A stretch of DNA of 17,125 nt from positions 1-17,125 of the forward strand of contig CALSCO010001219.1 of the NCBI GenBank assembly GCA_943704415.1, given 5' to 3'. Position numbers and translations under genes: made by a program. Below, piece by piece: positions 9,420 through 17,125 of the stretch; positions within the stretch are counted from its first letter, which is position 1, and the number at the start of each line of letters is the position of its first letter. The notes under the pieces are model-generated. The model was not told where the DNA came from and searched no databases. It saw nothing but the letters and a program-made list of their open reading frames with translations. Origin of the DNA: Parvularia atlantis (taxonomy: Eukaryota; Opisthokonta; Rotosphaerida).

Positions 9420-12387
9420 ATGCTGGCGCGCGCCAACGACGACGCGGCCGAGAAGCGCAAGCGGCGCCAGTCGCTCGTGGACGAGCGCAAGCGGCGCAAG
9501 AGCGCGGGGCTGGCGGGCGCGGCCGGCTCACCGCTGCGCCCCTCGGCGCGCGCCAACGACGCCGGCGCCGACGCGCCGCTGCCGGTGTTCCAGCACCTGT
9601 CGGAGGACGAGCTCAACGGGATGTACAACGAGTGGATGAAGGCCGCGGCCGACAACGTGCGCGCCGCACGCGCGGACTGCGGCGGCTGTGCGGCGAGTGC
9701 GCCCTAACGCGCGTGCGCCGCAGAAAATCAACACGACCAACACGTGGAACGTGGCGCTGATCGACTACTTTCACGACCTGTCGCTGCTGCGCGAGGACGA
9801 CTCGATCAACTTCCAGAAGGCGCACGCCACCTCGCCCGCGCCACCCTTGTCGTGCTGACGCACCGCGCAGGCCTCAGTCACGCTCGACGGCTGCATCAAG
9901 GTCTACAGCTCGCGCATCGACTCGGTCTCGACCGAGACCAACAAGCTGTTGACCGGCCTCGCGACGGCCTCGGACGACAACGACGCGGCGCACGACGGCG
10001 ACGGCGGTGACAGCGGCGATGACGGCAACGGCGACGACGGCGTCGCAAAGGGGCGCGACAAGGCCGCCAAGAAGCGGGTGCGTCGCAGGCCGCGCCGTGT
10101 GCTCGATCACCGCTCACGACGACCGCGCACCAGTCGGCGCGGTCCGGCGCCACGCTCGAGGCCAACCCGGAGGCGCTCAAGTTCAAAACGCTCGACTGCA
10201 ACCTGCACATGACCGTCGATCCACTGTTCAAGAAGACCTCGGCCGAGTTTGACGAAGGCGGCGCGACGGGGCTGCTGCTCAACAAGCTCAACAGCGGCAG
10301 CGACGGTGCGCCTCACGCGCGCCCACCGCTCTTTTTTCTGACGACACGGCGTGGCGCTAGGCCGCCTCGTCTTTAGCTCGAGCGACTCAGCGGTGGCGTC
10401 GGGCGCGGGCGCGACCGAGGCAACAACAGCGCAGCCGGCCGCGAAGGAGATGCTCAGCATCGTCAAGCTGCGCGGTGAGCCGCCTCGCACCGTCGCGCTG
10501 CAGCGGCTCACGATGTGCGCGGTGGCATCGCAGAGCACTTCCTGCCTCTGCTGCGGACGATGTGGTCGCGCGACATCTGTCCGTCGTTCAAGACGTTTTC
10601 GTTCAGCGACACGGCCGGTGCGGCGGCAGCGTCGCAGCTCACGCCAGCTTGCGCCCCTCACCGCGTCGCACGCGCAGACAACGCTGTGCCGCACGGCAGC
10701 GAGGCCCAGGCAGCGCCGGCGCCGGCCGCCAGCGATGAGCAGTACGACGCGCTCAACGACGCCGGCGGCTTTGGCGGCGCGCCGGACAACGACGACTACG
10801 ACGACTACGACGAATTTGACGACGCCGGCGCCGGCCATGACGGCGACAGCGGCGGCCCTGCGTCTGCAGCACCGGCTGTCGCGGCGGCATCGGCGGCGAG
10901 CGACGCGCCGGCCGTGTCGACAGGTGCGCGGGCGGATGGCCGTGCAGCGTGCGCGACTGAACACTGCGCCGCAGCGATCACGCTCGACCCGCGCACGGCC
11001 ATGGGCGAGTACGCGCACTTTGACAACGCGCTGATGAAGAACTGGGCCGGCCCAGAGCACTGGCGCCTGCGCCGCTTCGCACCGGGTCCGCTGCTGCGCG
11101 TGCGCGATCGCATCTGACCTCGCTGACCGTGACGGCGTGGCAGCTGCCAAGCCGGCGCCGGCTGAGGGCGAGGACAAGGTGCCGAAGAAGCGGCGCGAGA
11201 AGAAAGTGTTCAAGGTGGACTTTGCCGGCGCGTCGGCCGACGACGCCAAGAAGCCCGCCTCGATCTTTGGTCAGCGCGGCGGCGCGGCCATCCGCATGGT
11301 TGAGGCCAAAGTGTGTCCTCTCTTGCGCCGTCGGCACGGTCGCGTTTACGCGCGGGGCGCGTCAGGGACCGAAGCCGACGTTTGTGCTGCCGGACGACCT
11401 GCACTTCTCGTCCAAGAACCTGACGCGGCTGTTCACCAAGCCGCAGTGGACGGTGCGCGGCCAGGGTTCGCCGCCGCGCAGCGATGGCTGAAACGTGCGC
11501 GCTCGCGCGCTTGCGCCTGCCAGATCAAGCTGCGCAAGAACGAGCGCGGCGGCAAGGGCACGGCCGAGGTGCCTGCTGGTGCGTGCGAGCTTTTTGGTCC
11601 CGCGCGCAGCTGCCCAACGGCAGACCGCAGACACAGCCAACGGAGCGTTCTGGGCCGAGGCGACGTTTGGCGCGACGCCCTTTGGCGGACAGGACTACAC
11701 GGGCGACAACGCGTCGCACGACATGCGCGCGCTCGACACGACCGTCGGCAACGCGACCTTCTTCGACGTCGACGACGACGATGACTACGGCGACGACTAC
11801 GAGGGCGGCGGCGGCGGCAACGGCAGCGGCGGTGCCGGCAGCGCGCCTGGCCTGGGCGACCTTGACACGTGCGTGCGCGCGGTCTGTCTTGCGTGCGGTC
11901 CTAACGACTGCGCGCCACCCGCAGCACGGACATGGTCGCCCGTCCGCGCACGATCCGCAAGGTGCAGATCAACTTTGCCAAGACGGCCAAGCGCGTGGAC
12001 GTCAAGAAGCTCAAGGACAACTTGTGGAAGCAGCTGACGACGACGGCGGAGGCCGCGCCGCCTGCTGCCGAGCCCGTCGTGCAGGGGCCGCTCAAGTTTA
12101 CGGACGTGATGCAGACGCTGCCGCAGCTGTGCGTCTTGGCCCGCGCCGCCTGCTCCGCTGCTGACGTCGCGCGCGCGTGCAGGTACCCGCCCAACAAGGC
12201 GCGCGACATCTCCGTGCCGTTCTGCTTCATCTGCCTGCTGCACCTGGCCAACGAGAAGAACCTGGCGATCGAGGGCGACGCGAGCCTGCTCGAGCTGACG
12301 ATCACGCAGAAGACGCCCACGCGCGCGCCGGCAGCGCAGGCAGGGGCGCGCCTGAGCGAGCTGCCGTCGGACGAGGAGGACGAGTGA
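9420..12387 (+). CDS. NCAPH: Condensin complex subunit 2 (CAP-H / Barren kleisin)
   Basis: Predicted exons: 9420-9656, 9724-9819, 9871-10077, 10134-10305, 10361-10474, 10534-10617, 10678-10923, 10975-11085, 11144-11310, 11366-11452, 11524-11568, 11624-11868, 11925-12128, 12183-12387. They give 739 aa, close to human NCAPH. The kleisin bridges the SMC2 and SMC4 heads and binds the HEAT subunits of condensin I. Visible Barren signatures are NDDAAEKRKRR; KINTTNTWNVALIDYFHDL; NFQKASVTLDGCIKVYSSR across introns; GATLEAN; DPLFKKTSAEFDEGGATGLL; ICPSFKTFSF; NWAGPEHWRLRR; KKVFKVDFAG; LPDDLHFSSKNLTRLF; INFAKTAKRVDVKKLKDNLW; and the C-terminal winged-helix piece SVPFCFICLLHLANEKNL. The second intron is GC-AG. 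Introns 10618-10677, 10924-10974 and 12129-12182 are stop-free multiples of three and were removed by splice signals and family match. The 11453-11523 intron is less certain. Confidence 0.95.
9820..9870 (+). other. GC-AG intron in the condensin gene
   Basis: The intron begins GCGCAC after the codon AAG and ends CGCGCAG, 51 nt, phase 0, with a CTGAC branch-like motif. Removing it joins NFQK to ASVTLDG, a highly conserved kleisin junction. No GT donor gives this junction. Confidence 0.85.
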
Positions 12388-12444
12388 CACGACCGCTGTC
12401 TCTGCTGTGTCGCTGTACGTGTCGCCGCCTCGCTCTCTTCTCCG
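12388..12444. other. Convergent intergenic spacer
   Basis: This 57-nt gap separates the stops of the condensin and methyltransferase genes. It is pyrimidine-rich on the plus strand with TGTCGCTGTACGTGTCGCC. It must hold both 3' ends or the transcripts overlap. No standard polyadenylation hexamer is present. Confidence 0.5.
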
Positions 12445-13302
12445 TCATGCACCAGCGCCGGGCCGCGGCGCCAGCTCGTACACCTGGATAAAGCGCCGGA
12501 AGCCCGGGAGGCGCTGCTGGTCGACAAGGCGCACGCGAAAGTGCTTGGCGGCGAGGTCGAAGAAGCGGCGGTCGGCCTTGCGCCGGCGCAGGTGCGACAT
12601 CCACACGACCGAGTCGGGCCGGCACAGGCGGCGCAGCGTGTGCACGAGCGGCTCGAACAGGTGCTCCCAGTAGACGCAGTCGCTTGCGAGGACGACGTCG
12701 GCGAGCGGGCGCACGGCGTCGCACATGGCGTCGCCGTCGGGGCCCCACGGCAGCGCGGCGACGAGCACGGGCGCGCGCAGGCGCGCGCGGGCCACGTCGG
12801 GTTCGTCAAAGGGCGCGCCGGGCGGCTCGGGCGCATCGGCGACACGGTTGGCGCACGCGTTGGCGTGCAGGTGCGCGCATACCTCGGGCAGATCGGTGAG
12901 CACGGCAGCGCGAGCGCCGAGTCGCGCGGCGAGGAGGCCGACGGTGCCGAGGCCCGCACCGAGCTCGACGCAGGCGCGCGGCGGCCCTGCTGCGGCGCGG
13001 AGGTGCTGCTCGACGAAGCGGCAGAGCACGAGCGCGGCCGGCCACAGCTGGAACGCGATGCCGCGCCGACGCTGCGGCAGGCCGTAGACGTCGGCGTTCG
13101 CGCCGCGGTAGACGACGACTGGCGCGGCGCCGTCGCCCTCGTCGAGCGCGACCGCGGCATCATCGTCGTGGTCGTGGCCGTGGTCATGGTCGTGCTCGCT
13201 GGGCGCGTCGTCGCCAAAGAGGCCCGCGAGCGACACTTCGCCGCGCTGGGCGAGCGGATCGCCCGGGCGGGCGTCGATGTGCACGAGGCCTGGCTGTTCC
13301 AT
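12445..13302 (-). CDS. METTL21-like (MTF16 family) protein lysine methyltransferase
   Basis: This single exon of 285 codons runs from the ATG at 13302 (MEQPGLVHIDARPG) to the TGA at 12445. It is a seven-beta-strand SAM-dependent methyltransferase. QLWPAALVLCRFVE precedes motif I VELGAGLGTVGLLAA (about 111-125). TDLPEV follows as the acidic motif that binds the SAM ribose. The D/E-x-x-Y/F-type post-motif II is ASDCVYWEHLFEPLV (about 203-217). FFDLAAKHFRVRLV follows near the end. These features match the METTL21 / EEF1AKMT group, which methylates lysines of elongation factors or chaperones; the substrate cannot be assigned. An insert of alternating Asp and His (about 33-50, DHDHGHDHDDD) could bind metal or be neutral low complexity. 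It is the only intronless gene in an intron-dense window. In-frame codons above 13302 lack an ATG, so the start is fairly firm. Confidence 0.87.
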   Translation of the reverse strand: MEQPGLVHIDARPGDPLAQRGEVSLAGLFGDDAPSEHDHDHGHDHDDDAAVALDEGDGAAPVVVYRGANADVYGLPQRRRGIAFQLWPAALVLCRFVEQHLRAAAGPPRACVELGAGLGTVGLLAARLGARAAVLTDLPEVCAHLHANACANRVADAPEPPGAPFDEPDVARARLRAPVLVAALPWGPDGDAMCDAVRPLADVVLASDCVYWEHLFEPLVHTLRRLCRPDSVVWMSHLRRRKADRRFFDLAAKHFRVRLVDQQRLPGFRRFIQVYELAPRPGAGA

Positions 13303-13899
13303 ACCGTGGAGTGCACAGACGATGAGAAACAACAAACAATCATGGCAACATTCACCGCCGGTCGGACCAGCCCGGTTGTTTCAGGCTCATCCGCATGGCA
13401 TTTTGTACACTCAGGGGTAGGCAGCTCACTGCAGTCCACCACACGCAAACCGCCGCCCCCGGAGCCGGTGCGCACAGCTCTCTTGCGCTGGTCGCGACGG
13501 CTGATGTGACACGCCGGCTCGGCAGGACGCTGCGCGAGCCGCCAAGGCCAGGCCCGGTTCGTGTACTTTGCGTCGCTGCTGGCGGCTCTTCCAAGTTGGA
13601 ACGAGCGCGCTCTCGGCGGAAACGAAAAAGAGTCGTCGGGCCCATTCCACGGCCCAGGGGGTTCGGACAGCCGACGACGTCCCCGAGCAATGAGCATGGT
13701 TGACGTTTTGGGACCAGGACCCTGGTGCGGACCAAGAGGGCGCCGCCAGAGCAAAAAAAATAAATAAATTCCGCACGCCGAGTCCGTCCACAGGCCGCAC
13801 ATCCGTTCACGGTCCGCGCGTTCACGGTCCGCGGTGCCGCTGCGCTGCGCGGTCTGAACGCGAAGATAGTTCTCCTGTCACACAAGTAGCCCTAAGCAG
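13303..13899. promoter_or_regulatory. Divergent promoter region, the only long intergenic stretch
   Basis: These 597 nt separate the methyltransferase from the helix-hairpin-helix gene. Contents: an AT-rich, TATA-like tract at 13753-13770 (A8 then TAAATAAATT); an exact tandem duplication of a 15-mer at 13804-13833; the inverted repeats TTCCAAGTTGGAA (13589-13601) and ACCAGGACCCTGGT (13713-13726); and TTGTTTGTTG (minus strand) near 13331-13340. No tRNA, snRNA or convincing reading frame was found. It is likely the control region of both flanking genes. Confidence 0.55.
13804..13833 (+). repeat. Tandem 2 x 15-nt direct repeat
   Basis: CGTTCACGGTCCGCG is present twice without a gap (13804-13818 and 13819-13833), 66 nt before the start of the downstream gene. 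Its position suggests a duplicated regulator-binding site, but this is inference. Confidence 0.85.
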
Positions 13900-14709
13900 A
13901 TGATCGATCGTGCGTCGCTAGACGCGTACGGCGTGTGCGCTGAGCGGGCGCTGAGCGGGTCGTGCGCCGGCGCGCACTAAGACGCGTGCGCATGCGCGCG
14001 CGCGCAGGGCGATCGCCGCGCACGGCGCGAGCAAGAAGCAGCGCGCCGGCGTGGAGCCGCTCGCGCAGCTCGAGGCGTGGGTCGATGGCGAGCTGCCGCG
14101 CGCGGTCGCGAGCCGCACGCCGCCGTGCCTGCGCAAGGCCGAGCTGCAGCGGCTGCTGCAGTGGAAGCTGCTGGTGCGCCGCCGTCATCTGTCGTGCGCG
14201 CGCTCGGCCTCACACGCGATGCGCAGCGTGGCGTGTTCAGGCCGCGCCTCACGCAGCTCGTCGCGGCCAACGACGAGGCCGAGGTCGAGGCGGCGACGGG
14301 CGAGGCCTTTGCGGCGCTGGCCGGGACAGAGGGCGACGACGACGCGCGCATTCTGCGGGCGGTGCGGGTGGTCGTCCGGCTCAAGGGCGTCGGGCCCGCG
14401 CTTGCGTCGGCCGTGCTGCGCGTCGTCGCGCCCGACCGCGTCTGCTTCATGAGCGACGAGGCGCTCGGGCGGATGGTGAGCGAGCGCGGCGGCGCGCTGG
14501 CCTACACCGAGCGGCAAGTGGTGCAGCTGGCGGCGTGGGCGAGGGCGCGGGCGCTCGAGCTGTCTGCCGACGGGACACGCTGGACGGTGGCCGACGTCGA
14601 GAAGGCGGCATGGGCGCTGCAGCACCCGGTCGCGGCCGTCCCCGCTCCCACCACTGCGCTGGCAGCGACCGGCGGCACCAAGCGGCAGCGAGATGAAGGC
14701 GACAGCTGA
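13900..14709 (+). CDS. Conserved helix-hairpin-helix protein of unknown function
   Basis: Exons 13900-13934, 14008-14173 and 14227-14709 (introns of 73 and 53 nt, phases 2 and 0) give 227 aa. The protein holds [18 protein letters not shown] across the second intron, then [21 protein letters not shown], a helix-hairpin-helix-like [13 protein letters not shown] (about 118-130), and [12 protein letters not shown]. This order resembles a conserved uncharacterised family in fungi and protists with a DNA-glycosylase-like HhH motif. I do not see the glycosylase catalytic Lys or the downstream GPD Asp in the usual spacing, so enzyme activity is not claimed. A short basic tail (KRQRDEG) could aid nuclear location. 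The first exon ([11 protein letters not shown]) rests on splice signals: donor GTGCGC, CACTAAG branch and acceptor CGCAG restore the frame. DNA binding is inferred from the HhH motif only. Confidence 0.75.
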
Positions 14710-14804
14710 CCTCTTTGTGTCCTCGACTGCACACACACACGCACCGCGCCCGACACGCACACAGACAGCCCAGGGCAGGGGATGGGCACACGGGTGGGGC
14801 GCGC
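14710..14804. other. Convergent intergenic spacer with a CA repeat
   Basis: This 95-nt gap between the stops of the HhH gene and RPL27A contains an (AC)5 run at 14731-14740 and a further CA-rich stretch to about 14765. On the RPL27A strand this reads GTGTGTGTGT and could act as the GU-rich element downstream of its cleavage site. No AATAAA is seen. Confidence 0.45.
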
Positions 14805-15561
14805 TCATGCGACCAGCTCGCAGACACCGCCGGCGTCCTTGATCTTCTTCTCGGCGCGCTTGCTGAAGAACTTGGCGCGGACGATGACCGGCTTGGTGAC
14901 CTTGCCGCCCTTGCCGAGCACCTTGAAGTAGCCCTGGCCAACCCGCGTCGCCCGTCAGCGCCGCACAGCCACGCGCACCAGGCGCAGCGCACGCACCGCC
15001 TTGACGGCGTCGATCACGGGCAGCTTGCCGTCCTTGTGCTCGGCCTTGCGCGTCTGCTCCGTCACGAGCGTCCAGATCTTGTCCAGGTTGATCGTCGGCG
15101 TGTGGAACTGCTGCGACGTCTTGTGGAAGTAGCGCATGCCGACCTTGCCGAAGTAACCGGGGTGGTACCTGGTGCACGCGAACGCACAGGCGCGCGTGAG
15201 GAATTCGACAAACGGCGGCCGCGCAGCCCGCGGCGCACTTGTCAAAGTTGATGCGGTGGTGGTGCATGCCACCGGCGTTGCCGCGACCGCCAGGGTGTTT
15301 CCTGTGCTTGCCCACGCGGCCGTGGCCCGCGCAGACGTTGCCGCGGTGCCAGCGGTTCTTCTTGAGGCGGGTGACCTGCGAGCCGCGCGGCGTGTGAGCC
15401 TCTTTATCCATCCATCCGTTCATCCATCCATCCATCCATCCATCCATCCGCGGGGTGCGGGGACGACGGCGCAGGCGCAGTGCGTGGCGCAGTGCGTGGC
15501 GGCGCGCGGGCGGGGCGCGCGTTCTTGTGGGGCGTGGCTGGGACCGCGGGACACGCACCAT
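14805..15561 (-). CDS. RPL27A: 60S ribosomal protein L27a (uL15)
   Basis: Exons 15561-15559 (the ATG alone), 15375-15239, 15168-14997 and 14933-14805 give 146 aa, against 148 in human. Introns are 183, 70 and 63 nt, phases 0, 2 and 0. The protein is the large-subunit rRNA-binding protein of the L15/L27a family. Diagnostic blocks are [52 protein letters not shown] across an intron, [20 protein letters not shown] and [17 protein letters not shown]. The start was found by asking which upstream ATG is followed directly by a donor: ATG-GTGCGTGTC at 15561 joins to GTCACCCGC and yields MVTRLKK, the expected N-terminus. ATG-only or very short first exons are common in ribosomal protein genes. Its start overlaps the divergent glycosyltransferase start. 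Confidence 0.96.
15376..15558 (-). other. First intron of RPL27A
   Basis: At 183 nt this is by far the longest intron here, directly after the start codon. It contains the GGAT tetranucleotide repeat and GC-rich sequence with a repeated GCACTGCGCCAC. Early introns in ribosomal protein genes often carry enhancer or snoRNA functions. I see no clear C/D or H/ACA box set. Confidence 0.85.
15405..15449. repeat. ATCC/GGAT tetranucleotide microsatellite
   Basis: The plus strand shows (ATCC)3, an interrupting GTTC, then (ATCC)7, inside the first intron of RPL27A. The single interruption marks it as a simple slippage repeat. Confidence 0.95.
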
Positions 15562-15563
15562 GG
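15558..15563. promoter_or_regulatory. Overlapping divergent start codons in CCATGG
   Basis: The minus-strand ATG (15561-15559) is the well-supported RPL27A start. The plus-strand ATG (15560-15562) is in frame with the glycosyltransferase. On the RPL27A side the context is ACCGCCATGG, the same ten bases as at the TAF1 start. The glycosyltransferase may instead start at 15611, leaving 49 nt between the coding regions. Confidence 0.55.
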
Positions 15564-17100
15564 CGGTGGTTGGCAAAGAGGCCGTACACAGCACGTGTCA
15601 ACGGCATCCAATGAGCCGGCGAGCGTCGGCGGAGGTCCGGCCGCAGACCGTGCTGCTCGTGGCCATGGCCGTCGCGGGCGTGACGCTCTCGCTCATGGTG
15701 CTGTACACGCTCCTGGGCGACGGCGCGGGTGGCGTGGTCGTCCTGGTCGAGACGGCGACGGTCTCGCTCGTCGCCAGCTTCGACAGGCCCGCGCCGACGC
15801 CCCTCGCGGCCGACCGGGGCGTCGCGCTCAAGATCTGCACGATGGTGCACAACCCGGGGCGGTACCTACTCGAGTGGGTCGTGTTCCACCGGCTGCAGGG
15901 TGCGGGCCGCTTCGTGGTCTACGACGACGGCTCGTGCGTTGCGCCTGCACCCACGCGCCGTGTGTGACGTGCGCCCGTCTCACACGTCCGCCGCCCCGCA
16001 GCGACGAGCCGTGGTGGGACGACCCGCCAGTGAGGGCGCTGATCGACGCGGGGGTGGTGCAGATCGAGCACGTGCACGCGATCTCGTTCGAGGCCGCGCA
16101 GGCGCGGTACAACCACTCCGACCACCTCGGGGCCCTGCGCTCGGTCATCGACGAGTGCCACGGGCTCCCACCGCGCTCCGAGCGGCGCTTCATGACGTGC
16201 CAGATCGCCTCGTTCCGCATGTGCACCCTGCGCGCGCGCGAGCTCAACGACACCTGGCTGCTCTTCGCCGACCTCGACGAGTACTTCTTCCGCCAGCTAC
16301 CCCCGCCCATGCAGGTGTCCACCCTCCCGCCGCTGATCAAGACGCCGACGCTGCCGCCCGAGCTTAACAACACCGCAGGTGCCAACAGCACGACGTCCAC
16401 CAGCGCGCCGGCGTCCACCAGCGCGCCGGCGCCCACCGAGCCGCCCGCGACCGAGCCACCCGCCACGCTGCCGCCGACCACCCAGCCGCCGGGCGAGGCG
16501 GCCGACCCGGACCTGAACGAGCCGACGGTGCTGGAGCTGCTGTCGTCGCTCGCGCCGAACGTGTCGCAGGTGTACACGATGCCGACCGTGTTTGGGGCGT
16601 CCCGCTTCGCGACCAAGGACTGGGAGGGCCTGCTGACCGAGACGCACGTGTGGCGGAGCGAGGTCGGGCTCGACGGCCAGCCGCTGTTCCCAAATAGCCT
16701 GCAGCAGCTCGGCCCCAACTTCCGGCTGCGCCTGATCTTGCCGTACCGGGGCGGCAAGTCGTTTGTGCGCGTGCGCGACGTCAAGCCGATGGACGTGTGG
16801 GTGCACTACCACGGCGTGAACGCGGGCGTGATGCTCAAGTTCGCCGGCTACTCGCGCAACGAGGCGCTGCGCTGCAACCACTACCCATTCATGTCGCTCG
16901 AGCAGGGCTACAACAAGGCGCTGCACGTGCAGTACAACACCGAGCAGAGCTACAACTACCTGTTTGTGCACGAGGAGCCCGTGCAGCAGTACTACGAGGT
17001 CGCGCGGGACACGAGCGCCGTGCGCTTCGCCAAGCGCCTCAAGAGATGCATGGCGCTCACGCCCCTGACCGTCTTCCACCCACGGTGCACACACGTCTAA
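15560..17100 (+). CDS. GT92/DUF23-like type II membrane glycosyltransferase
   Basis: Exons 15560-15933 and 16002-17100 (68-nt intron, phase 2) give 490 aa; starting at 15611 (MSRRAS) gives 473 aa. A short cytosolic N-terminus precedes one membrane anchor (about 31-53, [20 protein letters not shown]), as in Golgi type II enzymes. The lumenal part has [19 protein letters not shown], then VVYDDGS-DEPWW across the splice, FADLDEYFF (DxD-type metal/nucleotide-sugar site, about 212), [17 protein letters not shown] and [17 protein letters not shown]. This motif order matches GT92 (DUF23) enzymes, some of which add galactose to glycans; the actual sugar is unknown. A Pro/Thr/Ser-rich insert (about 226-294) interrupts the catalytic region after the DxD motif. 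Several N-glycosylation sequons (NDT, NNT, NST, NVS) fit a secretory location. The stop TAA is 25 nt before the window end. Confidence 0.88.
16396..16431 (+). repeat. Tandem 2 x 18-nt coding repeat in the glycosyltransferase
   Basis: TCCACCAGCGCGCCGGCG occurs twice head to tail, coding for STSAPA twice inside the Pro/Thr-rich insert. It suggests that the insert grows by in-frame duplication. Confidence 0.88.
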
Positions 17101-17125
17101 CACCACTGCACTGGCGCCCCCCCCC

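Noticed and set aside
13316-13380. Possible C/D-box snoRNA (ACGATGA followed by CAGGCTC)
   Set aside because: The C box is imperfect, there is no CTGA D box at a usual distance, and no terminal stem.
13589-13760. Possible U6 snRNA (TTGGAACGA and a nearby AGCATGG)
   Set aside because: Only short pieces match, with wrong spacing and no U6 ACAGAGA box. On the plus strand there is no terminator T run.
11901-13802. A 633-codon minus-strand frame over the condensin end and the methyltransferase
   Set aside because: It is out of frame with the methyltransferase and antisense to condensin exons; its composition is typical of a shadow frame.
13352-13885. A 177-codon minus-strand frame in the intergenic region
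   Set aside because: There is no recognisable motif, composition is unlike the neighbouring genes, and it reads through the A/T homopolymer tract; no intron signals extend it.

Overview
The window is nuclear DNA of a very GC-rich unicellular eukaryote. It holds ten protein genes, nine of them split by short spliceosomal introns (about 40 in total, mostly 46-73 nt), and I see no rRNA, tRNA, mobile element or CRISPR. Donors are mostly GTGCGC or GTGCGT, acceptors usually end in CGCAG, and branch points look like CTGAC or CTAAC. TAF1, condensin subunit H and ribosomal protein eL27a (RPL27A) fix the eukaryotic assignment. Base composition and intron style fit a GC-rich protist or microalga (haptophyte, pelagophyte, prasinophyte or similar). 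The sequence alone does not settle the lineage.

Layout, left to right. 13-3041 (-): a 13-exon gene for a His-rich, TPR, ankyrin and MYND-finger protein. 3040-4259 (+): a Sel1-repeat protein. 4284-5230, or to 5263 (-): a short-chain dehydrogenase/reductase. 5262-8697 (+): TAF1, the largest TFIID subunit. 8755-9398 (+): an unknown two-exon gene. 9420-12387 (+): condensin kleisin subunit CAP-H, 14 exons. 12445-13302 (-): an intronless METTL21-like lysine methyltransferase. 13303-13899: the only long intergenic region. 13900-14709 (+): a conserved helix-hairpin-helix protein. 14805-15561 (-): RPL27A with an ATG-only first exon. 15560-17100 (+): a GT92/DUF23-like membrane glycosyltransferase. The window starts and ends at C runs just beyond gene ends.

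Genes are packed tightly. Convergent stops lie 24, 57 and 95 nt apart. In three of the four divergent pairs the candidate start codons of both genes overlap inside one palindromic CCATGG (3038-3043, 5260-5265, 15558-15563), so any promoters must sit within the partner's transcribed region. No shared pathway is evident. TAF1, RPL27A and condensin H are housekeeping genes of transcription initiation, translation and mitotic chromosome structure.

Splice sites were placed by hand: each exon chain keeps an open frame with matching intron phases, and conserved family motifs are restored across junctions. No transcript evidence was available.
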